This document shows, one piece after another, positions 17,403 through 25,007 of a DNA stretch of 41,093 nt. The notes under the pieces are model-generated. The model ran no database searches and was not told where the DNA came from. It saw only the letters and a list, made by a program, of their open reading frames with translations. The DNA is from JBBQRS01 sp038214535 (GTDB taxonomy: Bacteria > Chloroflexota > Anaerolineae > CG2-30-64-16). Each line of letters starts with the position of its first letter. The stretch's first letter is position 1. Location of the stretch: positions 1 to 41,093 of the forward strand of contig JBBQRS010000035.1 of assembly GCA_038214535.1 (NCBI GenBank). Direction: 5' to 3'. A program made the position numbers and the translations under genes.

Positions 17403-18674
17403 TCACACCTCGCCGTGGATCATGCCCAGCAGCCGGTCGAGGATGTGTTCGCCGTCGGCGCGCAAACCGTCGTGCTCGTACTCGCTGGTCACCCACAATT
17501 TGAGGCCCTTGATCTCGGCGGCGGCCTGCTCGGAGAAGACGCGTTCGACGTACATGTCGTTGTAATATGCCACGGCGGCGCAGGGGACGGTGTTGGCGCG
17601 CAGCGTGTTGAGATCATAAAGGCGCGGCCAGCCGTCCCACCCGGCCAGCAGATCAGCGGCCTCCTTGAGCGGTTGCAGCGCGGGATACTCCTCGAACATC
17701 CACGGGTAGACCACCTCACCGGTGAAGAGCACCGGCCCGCCTGACGCCAGGTCGAACTCAGGGTACTCGCCGCGTATCCGCTCGGCTGACCAATTGGAGG
17801 CTTCACGCTGGCAGTATTCCGCTTCGTGCAACAGCGCGTAGATGGGGTTGGTCTCGAACGAAAAGCGGTTCTCGAAGGCGCGCAGGAAGGTCTGGCGCAG
17901 TTCGCGACCGGAGCGCCGGGTCACAAAGGCGGTTTCCAGGAGATAGTGAATCTCCTCGAAGCCGGTGCTGGAACCGAAGGCGATGCCGAGTTGCTGGAAA
18001 CGGCGCGGTGATACACCGACATCGTGGCCGATCAGATAGTCCGCGATCTCGCGGGCGCGCGCAGCGTCTTCGGGGTAACGCTCGAAGTAGCGCCGGTTTT
18101 TGTCCAACACGCGGCGATAGGTCGCCCGGTAGATCTCGTCGGGGTGCAGATCGAGCGGCGGCAGTCCGCCGGTGAAGAGCGCTTCCTTCAACCCCTCAGG
18201 CGCGGCCGAGAGATAATGCGTGACGCAGAAACCGCCGAAGCTCTGACCCAGCACGCTCCACGTCTCCTCACCGATGAGTTCGCGGCGGATGCGCTCGGCG
18301 TCACGCACGATGTTGTCGGCGCGAAAGAGACGGATATACTCGGCCTGCTCTTGCGACGTGGCAAGGTCGGCCAGCGTCTGCGGCGTCATCGGGGTGCTGA
18401 GTCCCGTCCCGCGTTGGTCGAGGAGCAGGACGCGATAATCCTGCAGGGCGCGTTTGAGCCAGCCCGAAGCGCCCATGGGGCGGTTAGCGGGGAAGCCGGG
18501 ACCGCCCTGCATGAAGACCAGCCAGGGCAGGTCGTCATCCTCGCGACCCGGGGCGACGACTTCACGCGCGAATATCGTGATTTGCGCGCCGTCCGGCTGG
18601 TCATAATCCAGCGGTACGGTGAACTCGTGATCGGTTAGCACAAGCCCCGGAATCCGGTGTATGCGGGTAGACAT
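17403..18674 (-). CDS. Alpha/beta hydrolase, proline iminopeptidase-like (peptidase S33)
   Basis: The 423-residue protein fits family S33, which removes N-terminal proline or other residues from short peptides. MQGGPGFP at 55-62 is the HGGPG-type oxyanion region, DQRGTGLSTP at 86-95 follows, and GQSFGG at 143-148 holds the nucleophile Ser145. A catalytic His is likely in YEHDGLR near the C terminus. A larger open frame extends upstream to 18884, but the ATG at 18674 has AGGAGG 7 nt before it. No signal peptide is present, so it is probably cytosolic. The gene is divergent from a small protein gene and convergent with the DDAH gene. Confidence 0.88.
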   Translation of the reverse strand: MSTRIHRIPGLVLTDHEFTVPLDYDQPDGAQITIFAREVVAPGREDDDLPWLVFMQGGPGFPANRPMGASGWLKRALQDYRVLLLDQRGTGLSTPMTPQTLADLATSQEQAEYIRLFRADNIVRDAERIRRELIGEETWSVLGQSFGGFCVTHYLSAAPEGLKEALFTGGLPPLDLHPDEIYRATYRRVLDKNRRYFERYPEDAARAREIADYLIGHDVGVSPRRFQQLGIAFGSSTGFEEIHYLLETAFVTRRSGRELRQTFLRAFENRFSFETNPIYALLHEAEYCQREASNWSAERIRGEYPEFDLASGGPVLFTGEVVYPWMFEEYPALQPLKEAADLLAGWDGWPRLYDLNTLRANTVPCAAVAYYNDMYVERVFSEQAAAEIKGLKLWVTSEYEHDGLRADGEHILDRLLGMIHGEV

Positions 18675-18686
18675 GGCCGCCTCCTG

Positions 18687-18717
18687 TATAATGATGGGTG
18701 CAGGTAGCAACCTGCAC
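18687..18717 (+). promoter_or_regulatory. -10 box and 20-bp inverted repeat before the 74-codon gene
   Basis: TATAAT at 18687-18692 is a good plus-strand -10 box, though no clear -35 box is seen. It is followed by the inverted repeat GTGCAGGT-AGCA-ACCTGCAC at 18698-18717, which would be a 5' UTR hairpin or an operator. The same interval must also hold the promoter of the divergent S33 peptidase gene. Confidence 0.45.
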
Positions 18718-18740
18718 ACCAGGAACGAAAGGGTACTCCA

Positions 18741-18965
18741 GTGACTCTCAGACTCACGGAAAAATACCGGGTTGGCGACGCGGTCGAAATTTACCTTGCC
18801 GGTGACTTCGCCGAAGACTGGCAGCCCGGCGTCGTGGCATCGTTGCAACACCCCGGCGTATGGGTGCGCACCGGCGAGCGCCAACTCTGGTTTGTGACCA
18901 ATGGCCGGCGCATCCGCGCTCTTGATGCAGGGGAAGACGCTTCCCCTACATCAGCGCACTCGTAA
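18741..18965 (+). CDS. Small protein of unknown function, 74 residues
   Basis: I do not recognise this protein with confidence. It starts at GTG 18741 with an AAGGG box 7 nt upstream and a TATAAT box further upstream, which supports real expression. The core (VGDAVEIYL, WQPGVVASLQHPGVWVRT, LWFVTNGRRIR) reads like a small beta-barrel of SH3-like type, rich in Val, Gly and aromatic residues. The last 15 residues (DAGEDASPTSAHS) look disordered. It has no signal peptide or membrane segment and stands alone between the divergent S33 gene and the convergent ZIP gene. Confidence 0.6.
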   Translation: MTLRLTEKYRVGDAVEIYLAGDFAEDWQPGVVASLQHPGVWVRTGERQLWFVTNGRRIRALDAGEDASPTSAHS

Positions 18966-18996
18966 ACCGGGTCTCTCACCCTCGCGGCATGTGTCC

Positions 18997-19039
18997 CCGC
19001 GGAGTGGGCACGCCACGAGATGGCATGCACACTCCGCGG
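18997..19039. repeat. Palindromic repeat, CCGCGGAGTG arms, between convergent genes
   Basis: CCGCGGAGTG at 18997-19006 is inverted at 19030-19039, with GGCA-type segments also pairing inside. It lies between the small protein gene and the convergent ZIP gene, so it may act as a two-way terminator, although no T-run is present. A related arm (CGCGGAGTG) occurs in the palindrome at 34214-34288. Confidence 0.65.
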
Positions 19040-19049
19040 AGGTTAGAGA

Positions 19050-19859
19050 TTAGCCGAGCGCCACGTCCAGCACCATCATGGCGGTGAAACCCAGCATCGC
19101 GCCGATGGTGGGAATGTCGGTATTCTCATCCCGTTGCGCTTCGGGAATCAATTCTTCGATGACTACGTAAATCATGGCCCCGGCGGCGAAGCTCAGCGCG
19201 TAGGGCAGGATTGGGCGCATCAGGATCACTGCCGCCGCGCCGATCACGCCCGCAACCGGTTCGACTGCGCCGGAAAGCTGCCCGTACCAGAACGATTTGA
19301 AGCGCGACAGCCCTTCCCTGCGCAGCGGCATCGCCACGGCCATGCCTTCGGGAAAGTTTTGCAGCCCGATGCCGATTGCCAGCGCAATCGCGCCGGATAG
19401 CGTCGCTGCGGGCAGGCCGGCCGCCACCGCGCCGAATGCCACGCCCACCGCCAGCCCTTCGGGGAAATTGTGCAGCGTGATGGCCGTCACCAGCAAGATG
19501 CTGCGCTGCCAGGTGGTTTTCAGGCCTTCGGCGGACTCGTCGGGCATATTCAGGTGCAGGTGCGGCAAGATGCGGTCTACGGTCCAGAGGAACGCGCCGC
19601 CTGCCAGAAATCCGACCGCCGCCGGGATCCAGCCTCGATGTCCCTGTTCCTCGGCCATCTCGATGGCGGGCGCAAGCAGCGACCAGAAGCTCGCGGCGAT
19701 CATCACGCCCGCGGCAAAGCCCAACATGCCGTCGAGCATCTTGCGGTTGACCTGGCGGGTGAGAAAGACGGTGGACGCGCCCAGGGCAGTCACACCCCAG
19801 GTGAAGCAGGTGGCGAGAAACGCCTGAAAGATGGGGTTGAAGTTCGCGAATTCAGCCAT
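19050..19859 (-). CDS. ZIP-family divalent metal transporter
   Basis: The 269-residue membrane protein belongs to the ZIP family (ZupT/GufA-like), which imports zinc and other divalent metals. Eight hydrophobic segments can be traced. The paired metal-binding motifs of TM4 and TM5 are present as HNFPEG at 130-135 and QNFPEG at 167-172, and a His-rich stretch HLHLN lies at 100-104. The ATG at 19859 is 6 nt after the stop codon of the upstream ABC permease, so it is probably the third gene of a metal-transport operon. Confidence 0.9.
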   Translation of the reverse strand: MAEFANFNPIFQAFLATCFTWGVTALGASTVFLTRQVNRKMLDGMLGFAAGVMIAASFWSLLAPAIEMAEEQGHRGWIPAAVGFLAGGAFLWTVDRILPHLHLNMPDESAEGLKTTWQRSILLVTAITLHNFPEGLAVGVAFGAVAAGLPAATLSGAIALAIGIGLQNFPEGMAVAMPLRREGLSRFKSFWYGQLSGAVEPVAGVIGAAAVILMRPILPYALSFAAGAMIYVVIEELIPEAQRDENTDIPTIGAMLGFTAMMVLDVALG

Positions 19860-19865
19860 AGATGA

Positions 19866-20765
19866 TTACCTTTGCAGCGAGTTCGTAGGGGTTTCAGATC
19901 GGGTCGAGGTTGGTTCGCGACGGAATCGGGTCCACAATACGCCGCGTTGCGGCGCAAATAAGAACGTCAGCGCAAAAAACGCTGTACATACGAGGACGAT
20001 GGCCGGTCCCGAAGCAATGTTGACATAATAAGAAAGATAAAGCCCCAGGACGCCGGATGCTGCGCCGATGAAGGCGGCGAGCGCCATCATGGTCGGTAAC
20101 CGTCGGGTGAGCAGCGAGGCGGCGGCGGCAGGCGTCACAAGCATGGCGACGGTGAGCGCGACGCCGACCGTCTGGAGCGCGATCACGATGGTCACGGCCA
20201 GCATCACGAGGAGCAAATAGCGATAGAATTGCGTCGGCAGGCGCAGGATGGTCGCCAGCACGGGGTCGAACGCGGTGACGAGCAGCTCTTTGTAGAACGC
20301 GGCGACCAGCAGGACGATCAGCGCGGCGAGCACCGCGGTGAGGCGCAGATCGGCGGGCGAGACGCCGAGGACGTTGCCGAAGAGGAAATGCGTCAGGTCA
20401 ACGGTGAAGTTGCGCGCGGTGGAAATCAACGCCACGCCCAGGGCGAACATCCCGGAGAAGATGATCCCGATGGCCGTGTCCTCGCGGATTTGCCCGCTAC
20501 GGCTGATCGCGCCGATACCGATGGCCGCGCCGACGCCGGCGATCAACCCACCCCAGAAGAGCGGCCCCTGCGCGCCGCCCCCCACCAGATAACCCACCGC
20601 GATTCCCGGCAGGATGGCGTGCGCCAGCGCGTCGCCCAGGAAGGCCATCCCGCGCAGGACGACGTAGGCGCCCAACACGCCGCACACGATGCCCACCAGG
20701 ATGGCGGCGGCCAGGCCACGCAGCATGAACTCGTATTGCAGCGGGTCAAGGAGCCAATTAACCAT
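19866..20765 (-). CDS. ABC-3 family metal permease (ZnuB/MntB-like)
   Basis: The 299-residue permease fits the ABC-3 family that imports zinc or manganese. It has eight or nine hydrophobic segments; typical motifs include GVLGAYVVLRGMAFLGDALAH near the N terminus and ALQTVGVALTVAMLVTPAA in the second half. The ATG at 20765 is chosen because it overlaps the end of the ATPase gene by 8 nt; an upstream ATG at 20816 would add a poor N terminus inside that gene. No solute-binding protein gene is adjacent. Metal specificity cannot be read from sequence. Confidence 0.9.
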   Translation of the reverse strand: MVNWLLDPLQYEFMLRGLAAAILVGIVCGVLGAYVVLRGMAFLGDALAHAILPGIAVGYLVGGGAQGPLFWGGLIAGVGAAIGIGAISRSGQIREDTAIGIIFSGMFALGVALISTARNFTVDLTHFLFGNVLGVSPADLRLTAVLAALIVLLVAAFYKELLVTAFDPVLATILRLPTQFYRYLLLVMLAVTIVIALQTVGVALTVAMLVTPAAAASLLTRRLPTMMALAAFIGAASGVLGLYLSYYVNIASGPAIVLVCTAFFALTFLFAPQRGVLWTRFRREPTSTRSETPTNSLQR

Positions 20766-21591
20766 CGTGCGGTTCCTCGCCTTCACAACAGGTGTCGCTG
20801 AGGGCCATCGTGCCAATCGGTGTCTCGACCATCGTCATGTGTGCGCCGTAGGCGCGTTGCAGGTTTTCGGCGGTCAACACGTCTTCGGGTGGGCCGAACC
20901 CCAGGAGTTGATGGCGGAGGAGCATGAGGCGATCGAAACGCTCGGCGGCCACGCGCAGATCGTGTGTCGAGACCAGGACGGTCATTTGCTCCGGGCGCAG
21001 CGAATCGAGGATTTCAAAGATAGCTTCCTGCGAGGGCGTATCCAGCCCTGTGAGCGGCTCATCCATGAGCAAGAGCTCGGCCTCTTGCGCCAATGCGCGG
21101 GCGATGAAAACCCGCTGCTGCTGCCCGCCGGAAAGCTCGCCGATCTGCCGGTTTGCCAGGTTGGTCATGCCGACTTTCTCAAGCATCTCGCGCACGATGC
21201 GCCGGTCGGTCTTGCCGGGGAACTTGAAGAGGCCCATTTTGGCCGTGCGGCCCATCATCACAACGTCGGAGACGGTAACGGGGAACTTCCAGTCTACCTG
21301 CGAGCGCTGTGGCACGTAACCGATGCAGATGTGCCCGCTGGCTTCGTGCCCGTAAACGTCTGCTTTGCCCGAAGAGGGTTCCTGGATGCCCGCAACGACT
21401 TTGAGCAACGTCGTTTTGCCCGCGCCGTTCGGCCCGACGATGGCGATCTGCTCGCCGCGCCGAATTTCCAACGAAACGTCGTCCAGCGCCGGTTCGCCGC
21501 CGCCATAAGTGACGGTGACGTCGGACAGCCTGACGACTGGCGCTTCCGGTTCGTGCGAGGCGGGTTTGCGGGCAATGTTCTTGACATCCAT
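20758..21591 (-). CDS. ABC transporter ATPase for divalent metals (ZnuC/MntA-like)
   Basis: The 277-residue ATPase powers the adjacent permease. Walker A is GPNGAGKT at 53-60, the signature is LSGGQQQR and Walker B is LLLMDEP. The C terminus has a short tail with a Cys pair (DTCCEGEE). The frame is open upstream to 22170, overlapping the sugar kinase on the other strand, but the ATG at 21591 gives a normal length. There is no clear ribosome-binding site before it. A promoter lies so close (-10 at 21603-21608) that the mRNA is probably leaderless or nearly so. Confidence 0.9.
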   Translation of the reverse strand: MDVKNIARKPASHEPEAPVVRLSDVTVTYGGGEPALDDVSLEIRRGEQIAIVGPNGAGKTTLLKVVAGIQEPSSGKADVYGHEASGHICIGYVPQRSQVDWKFPVTVSDVVMMGRTAKMGLFKFPGKTDRRIVREMLEKVGMTNLANRQIGELSGGQQQRVFIARALAQEAELLLMDEPLTGLDTPSQEAIFEILDSLRPEQMTVLVSTHDLRVAAERFDRLMLLRHQLLGFGPPEDVLTAENLQRAYGAHMTMVETPIGTMALSDTCCEGEEPHDG

Positions 21592-21602
21592 GTTGGATGC
21601 TA

Positions 21603-21631
21603 AAGATAGCGTCACTTGCCACAATGTGCAA
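21603..21631 (-). promoter_or_regulatory. Promoter of the metal ABC operon
   Basis: On the minus strand the -35 box TTGCAC (21626-21631) and -10 box TATCTT (21603-21608) are 17 nt apart. The start of transcription would fall within a few bases of the ATG at 21591. The short palindrome CACATTGTG overlaps the -35 box and spacer and may be a metalloregulator site, which is only a guess. Confidence 0.5.
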
Positions 21632-21681
21632 CTTTGTGGATGCTGATAGGATGCGAGCTCTGCGAGGGAAGCGTTATGAGG

Positions 21682-21690
21682 TGATATAAT
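21682..21690 (+). promoter_or_regulatory. Extended -10 promoter for the PfkB kinase gene
   Basis: TGATATAAT is a perfect extended -10 box (TGN plus TATAAT). It lies about 75 nt before the start codon. A GC hairpin (GGCGCGG with CCGCGCC, about 21693-21711) follows in the 5' UTR. Confidence 0.55.
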
Positions 21691-21764
21691 AGCGGCGCGG
21701 ATGGCCGCGCCGATGAAAAGTCCACACGTATTGGGTCGGCGCTTTGCGATAAGGACGGTATACA

Positions 21765-22721
21765 ATGTTTGATGTCGTTGCGTGCGGCGAGTTACTGATT
21801 GATTTTGTCTCCACCGAATCGGGCGTGACGGTGGCGCAAGCGCCCGCGTTTCAGAAAGCGGCAGGCGGCGCGCCGGCCAACGTCGCCGTCGGCGTGGCGC
21901 GCATGGGCTATCGCGCGGGGTTTGCGGGGCAGGTGGGCGACGATCCGTTCGGGCATTACCTGATAGACACGTTGCATGAGGCGGGCGTGGATACCGGCGG
22001 CATCTCGCTCTCCGCGGAGGCGCGCACGGCGCTGGCCTTCGTCTCGCTGCGCGCCGATGGCGAGCGCAGTTTCGTCTTCTTTCGCAATCCCAGCGCAGAT
22101 ATGTTGTGGCGACCGGAAGATGTGGATCAGAGCTACGTGAGCGATACGCGGATTTTTCACTACGGTTCAATCTCGCTGATCGGGGAACCCAGCCGCGGCG
22201 CGACCTTCACTGCGATAGACTATGCGCGGCGGGCCGGCGCGTTGATCTCCTACGATCCCAACCTGCGGCTTGCACTGTGGCCGTCGGCAGAGGCGGCGCG
22301 TGAGGGGATGCTGGCCGGGTGGCGGCACGCCGATCTCATCAAGGTTAACGAGGAAGAACTGGAATTTCTGACCGGTGACACGGACACGGCGCGTGCCGCG
22401 CGGCGGCTATGGCGCGCCGACCTGCGGTTACTGGTGGTGACGCGGGGCGCGGCGGGTTGCACCTATTTTACGCCCGATGGGGAAGGAAGCCTCGGCGGCT
22501 ACCCCGTGGATGCCGTGGATACGACCGGCGCGGGCGATGGCTTCGTGGCAGGAATGCTGGCCGGCCTGCTCGATGCCGGCCTCGTCTGGGATGAAGAGAC
22601 CCTACAAAACGCATTGCGTCTGGGCAACGCCGTCGGCGCGCTGACAACGACCCGCCGCGGCGCAATCCCTGCCCTGCCGGTCCGCCAGGCCGCGCTGCGC
22701 CTGTTGGAAGAACCGAACTGA
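21765..22721 (+). CDS. PfkB-family sugar kinase, probably fructokinase
   Basis: The 318-residue cytosolic kinase belongs to the PfkB/ribokinase family. The N-terminal GELLIDFV and GGAPANVAVGVARMG motifs and the C-terminal DTTGAGDG at 252-259, with catalytic Asp258, are present. GGAPANVA is typical of fructokinases, which make fructose-6-phosphate, but ribokinase-like or other sugar specificity is possible. AAGGA lies 9 nt before the ATG. It is a single-gene unit ended by a strong hairpin shared with the convergent htrA gene. Confidence 0.85.
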   Translation: MFDVVACGELLIDFVSTESGVTVAQAPAFQKAAGGAPANVAVGVARMGYRAGFAGQVGDDPFGHYLIDTLHEAGVDTGGISLSAEARTALAFVSLRADGERSFVFFRNPSADMLWRPEDVDQSYVSDTRIFHYGSISLIGEPSRGATFTAIDYARRAGALISYDPNLRLALWPSAEAAREGMLAGWRHADLIKVNEEELEFLTGDTDTARAARRLWRADLRLLVVTRGAAGCTYFTPDGEGSLGGYPVDAVDTTGAGDGFVAGMLAGLLDAGLVWDEETLQNALRLGNAVGALTTTRRGAIPALPVRQAALRLLEEPN

Positions 22722-22742
22722 TGCATTCGCGATGCTTAAACC

Positions 22743-22775
22743 ACAACGCCGCGGGCGTAGCGCCCGCGGCGTTGT
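22743..22775. terminator. Bidirectional terminator-like hairpin, 15-bp perfect stem
   Basis: ACAACGCCGCGGGCG (22743-22757) pairs perfectly with its inverse at 22761-22775 around a 3-nt TAG loop. It lies between the convergent kinase and htrA genes, 22 nt from each stop codon. No T-run follows on either strand, so termination efficiency is uncertain. Confidence 0.7.
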
Positions 22776-22796
22776 TCGTGTCAATTCGAGGCGATC

Positions 22797-24068
22797 CTAC
22801 TGCGAAGAACGTCGGGGGCGCTCACCAAGCGTGAGCTGAACTTCGCGAGCGTCGCGGCCGGCTTGTTCCACTGTCAGAGTCACCGTGTCGCCGGGCGACT
22901 TGAAACTCTCCAGGTAGATCAGGATGTCGTCGAACGTCGCGACGGGTTGGCCATCAATTTTGACGATCAGGTCGCCGCCGCCGGGCAGATACTCCGGCCC
23001 ATTCGGCCCCATACCCAGCACGATGTCCGTAGCGGGTCCGCCGGCCGGTTGCAGACCGGCATCAGAGGAGGGGCCGCCGTCCACGGCACCGAGGATGTAG
23101 GCCCCGCGCGTCTCCCGCGGGAAGCCCAGCGCATCGGCCCAGGCCGGACTGAAGGTTTGGCCGCTGAGACCCAGGTAAGCATGGCGATACGTCCCGTTGG
23201 CAATCAGGTCCGGCACGACACGCTGGACGATGTTGATCGGGATGGCGAACCCGACGCCGGAATTGCTGCGCGCATCGGAGCGAATCTGTGCGTTCACGCC
23301 GATGATCTGCCCGCGGTCATTCAACAGCGGCCCACCTGAGTTGCCCGGATTGATGGCGGCGTCTGTCTGGATGGACATCGGGATCGAAAAGCCCGTCACG
23401 GCGGGGATGCTGCGCCCCAGGGCGCTGACGATGCCGGAGGTTAACGTACCCACGAAGCCAAAGGGGTTACCGATGGCGACGGCGCGCTGGCCGACTTCGA
23501 CCTCGTTGATATCACCCTGCTCGATGGGCGTCAGGTTCACCAGCGTCGGGTCCACCTGGATAACAGCGATGTCACTGTCGGGGTCTGTGCCCACCACATC
23601 GGCCGGCAACACGACGCCGTCGGCGAAGGTGACCTGGAGCGCGTCCGAGCCACTGACGACGTGATCGTTGGTCACGATGTGCCCCAGCGTATCCCAGACG
23701 AACCCCGACCCCTGGCTTTCAGGCACGATGGCCGTCTGCGAATTGGGGCTTTGCACTGCAGCAAGATTCTCAATGTAAACGACTGACTGATTGACCTTCT
23801 GGTAAATCGCCTTGAGAATCTGGGTCTCGGTATCGCCGCCTTCAGGGATTTGGATCTGAATCGGCGCGACCGTGGCGACGGGCGTGCGTTGCACCTGCGG
23901 CACCGCAACCACAGTGCGCTCGATCACAATCGGCGTCACGGCAGCCGGTCGGCTATCGTTATTGTTGCCAGATAATAGCCCGATGGCCGGTCCGGTCAAG
24001 CCGCAGCCCATTAAGCCGAGACTCAGCACAAGCACCACGGGCACCCATTTCAATCTGTTTGCTTTCAT
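22797..24068 (-). CDS. HtrA/DegP-like serine protease, lipoprotein
   Basis: This 423-residue trypsin-like protease acts in envelope protein quality control. Residues 1-22 form a signal with a lipobox (LGLMGC), so Cys22 would be lipidated and the protein anchored outside the cytoplasmic membrane. The catalytic triad is His136 (TNDHVV), Asp166 (DSDIAVI) and Ser244 (NPGNSGGP). One PDZ domain follows, from about residue 310 to the end (YLGLSGQTF, GGGDLIVKIDGQPV). The ATG at 24068 has GGGAG 7 nt upstream; an open extension to 24110 is not supported. Lipoprotein HtrA variants are less common than membrane-spanning ones. The cluster with a YugP-like protease and dnaK suggests proteostasis roles, which is inference. 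Confidence 0.93.
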   Translation of the reverse strand: MKANRLKWVPVVLVLSLGLMGCGLTGPAIGLLSGNNNDSRPAAVTPIVIERTVVAVPQVQRTPVATVAPIQIQIPEGGDTETQILKAIYQKVNQSVVYIENLAAVQSPNSQTAIVPESQGSGFVWDTLGHIVTNDHVVSGSDALQVTFADGVVLPADVVGTDPDSDIAVIQVDPTLVNLTPIEQGDINEVEVGQRAVAIGNPFGFVGTLTSGIVSALGRSIPAVTGFSIPMSIQTDAAINPGNSGGPLLNDRGQIIGVNAQIRSDARSNSGVGFAIPINIVQRVVPDLIANGTYRHAYLGLSGQTFSPAWADALGFPRETRGAYILGAVDGGPSSDAGLQPAGGPATDIVLGMGPNGPEYLPGGGDLIVKIDGQPVATFDDILIYLESFKSPGDTVTLTVEQAGRDAREVQLTLGERPRRSSQ

Positions 24069-24090
24069 CAAGAATCTCCCTGACAAAGAC

Positions 24091-24113
24091 GCATTGCACC
24101 CAAAGTGCAATGC
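24091..24113. repeat. Short hairpin between yugP-like gene and htrA
   Basis: GCATTGCAC at 24091-24099 pairs perfectly with GTGCAATGC at 24105-24113 around a 5-nt loop. It lies 15 nt after the metalloprotease stop codon and 22 nt before the htrA start, so it may be a terminator of the first or an operator or leader element of the second. Confidence 0.55.
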
Positions 24114-24128
24114 GCTTGTGTTCTATGT

Positions 24129-24812
24129 TTAGTTTCGCCTGCGTCCCATGATCATGACGTAGTACATCAGCGTCGAAAGGGTCTGCGCCAGCGCTGCGAC
24201 ATAGGTCAGCGCCGCGGCGTCGAGGACAGACTTCGCCCCCTTGAGTTCCTGGCCGTCGGCTAGGTTATAGGTTTGCAGCAACTGCAAGGCGCGTTTGCTG
24301 GCGTTGAACTCAACCGGCAGCGTGATCAGTGCGAACACCGCCCCCATGCCGAAGAGCAGGATACCCAGCCAGGCCAGGCCGGAGAAGTTAATCAAAAGGC
24401 CGATGAAGAACAGGATGGGAGCGACCCAGCCGCTCACCTGAACTGCCGGCACGATCGCGCCGCGCAGTTTGAGCGGGGCATAACCCTCATGGTCTTGCAA
24501 GGCGTGCCCGATCTCGTGCGCCGTCACCGCCAGCGAGGCAATGCTGGGCTGCGACGCGACGCCCTGCGAAAGTCGCAGGATATTGCTGCGCGGGTCGTAG
24601 TGATCGGTGAGCTGCCCCGGAATCCCCTCAATGCCCACGTCGTTCAGGCCCTCGGCCGGCAAGATCATCTTGGCCGCGTCCAATCCGGTGAGACCCCGGT
24701 GATTGGGGACTTTCGTGTATTTTGCGTAGGCGGATTTCACCCGGAACTGGGCCCACAATGCCAGTAGTAAGGGCGGAATCAGAAAGACGAAATATAGCGG
24801 ATCAAAGAACAT
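24129..24812 (-). CDS. YugP-like membrane zinc metallopeptidase
   Basis: The 227-residue protein fits the Zn-dependent neutral protease family 2 (YugP-like, PF04298). An N-terminal hydrophobic segment (PLYFVFLIPPLLLALWAQF) is followed by the zinc motif HEIGHALQDHEGY (HEXXH), two further hydrophobic segments (GWVAPILFFIGLLIN and the following stretch) and LPVEFNASKRAL. It is predicted to be an integral membrane protease; its natural substrates are unknown. GGAGGAG lies upstream of the ATG at 24812. It seems to have its own extended -10 promoter after dnaK. Confidence 0.9.
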   Translation of the reverse strand: MFFDPLYFVFLIPPLLLALWAQFRVKSAYAKYTKVPNHRGLTGLDAAKMILPAEGLNDVGIEGIPGQLTDHYDPRSNILRLSQGVASQPSIASLAVTAHEIGHALQDHEGYAPLKLRGAIVPAVQVSGWVAPILFFIGLLINFSGLAWLGILLFGMGAVFALITLPVEFNASKRALQLLQTYNLADGQELKGAKSVLDAAALTYVAALAQTLSTLMYYVMIMGRRRN

Positions 24813-24888
24813 TCAACCTTCTCCTCCGCGGGACGTATACCCGCAACTTCTCTAACCCAATGCGACCCAATCCGCGAATCATGCGGAG

Positions 24889-24897
24889 ATTATACCA
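24889..24897 (-). promoter_or_regulatory. Extended -10 promoter of the YugP-like protease gene
   Basis: The minus strand reads TGGTATAAT, a full extended -10 box. It lies 77 nt before the start codon. No clear -35 box is seen. The stretch upstream (24925-24955) is AT-rich. Confidence 0.5.
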
Positions 24898-24960
24898 CCA
24901 TCGGCCAGATTCTCTTGTGGCATGGCTGACAATTTTATTACACATTGTGTAGCATAGCAC

Positions 24961-24989
24961 ACCGGCAGGCCCGCTGCGAACCTGCCGGT
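24961..24989 (-). terminator. Hairpin downstream of dnaK
   Basis: ACCGGCAGG (24961-24969) pairs perfectly with CCTGCCGGT (24981-24989) around an 11-nt loop, 18 nt after the dnaK stop codon. There is no T-run, so it is a likely but not certain terminator. Confidence 0.55.
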
Positions 24990-25007
24990 ACTCGTTTCAG
25001 CTCTCGA

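Noticed and set aside
21592..22170. Upstream extension of the metal ABC ATPase to 22170
   Set aside because: It overlaps the start of the sugar kinase on the other strand and has Arg-rich shadow composition.
21619..24951. Shared CACATTGTG/CACAATGTG motif before the metal ABC operon and after dnaK
   Set aside because: The palindrome is only 9 bp and could easily occur twice by chance in AT-rich gaps.
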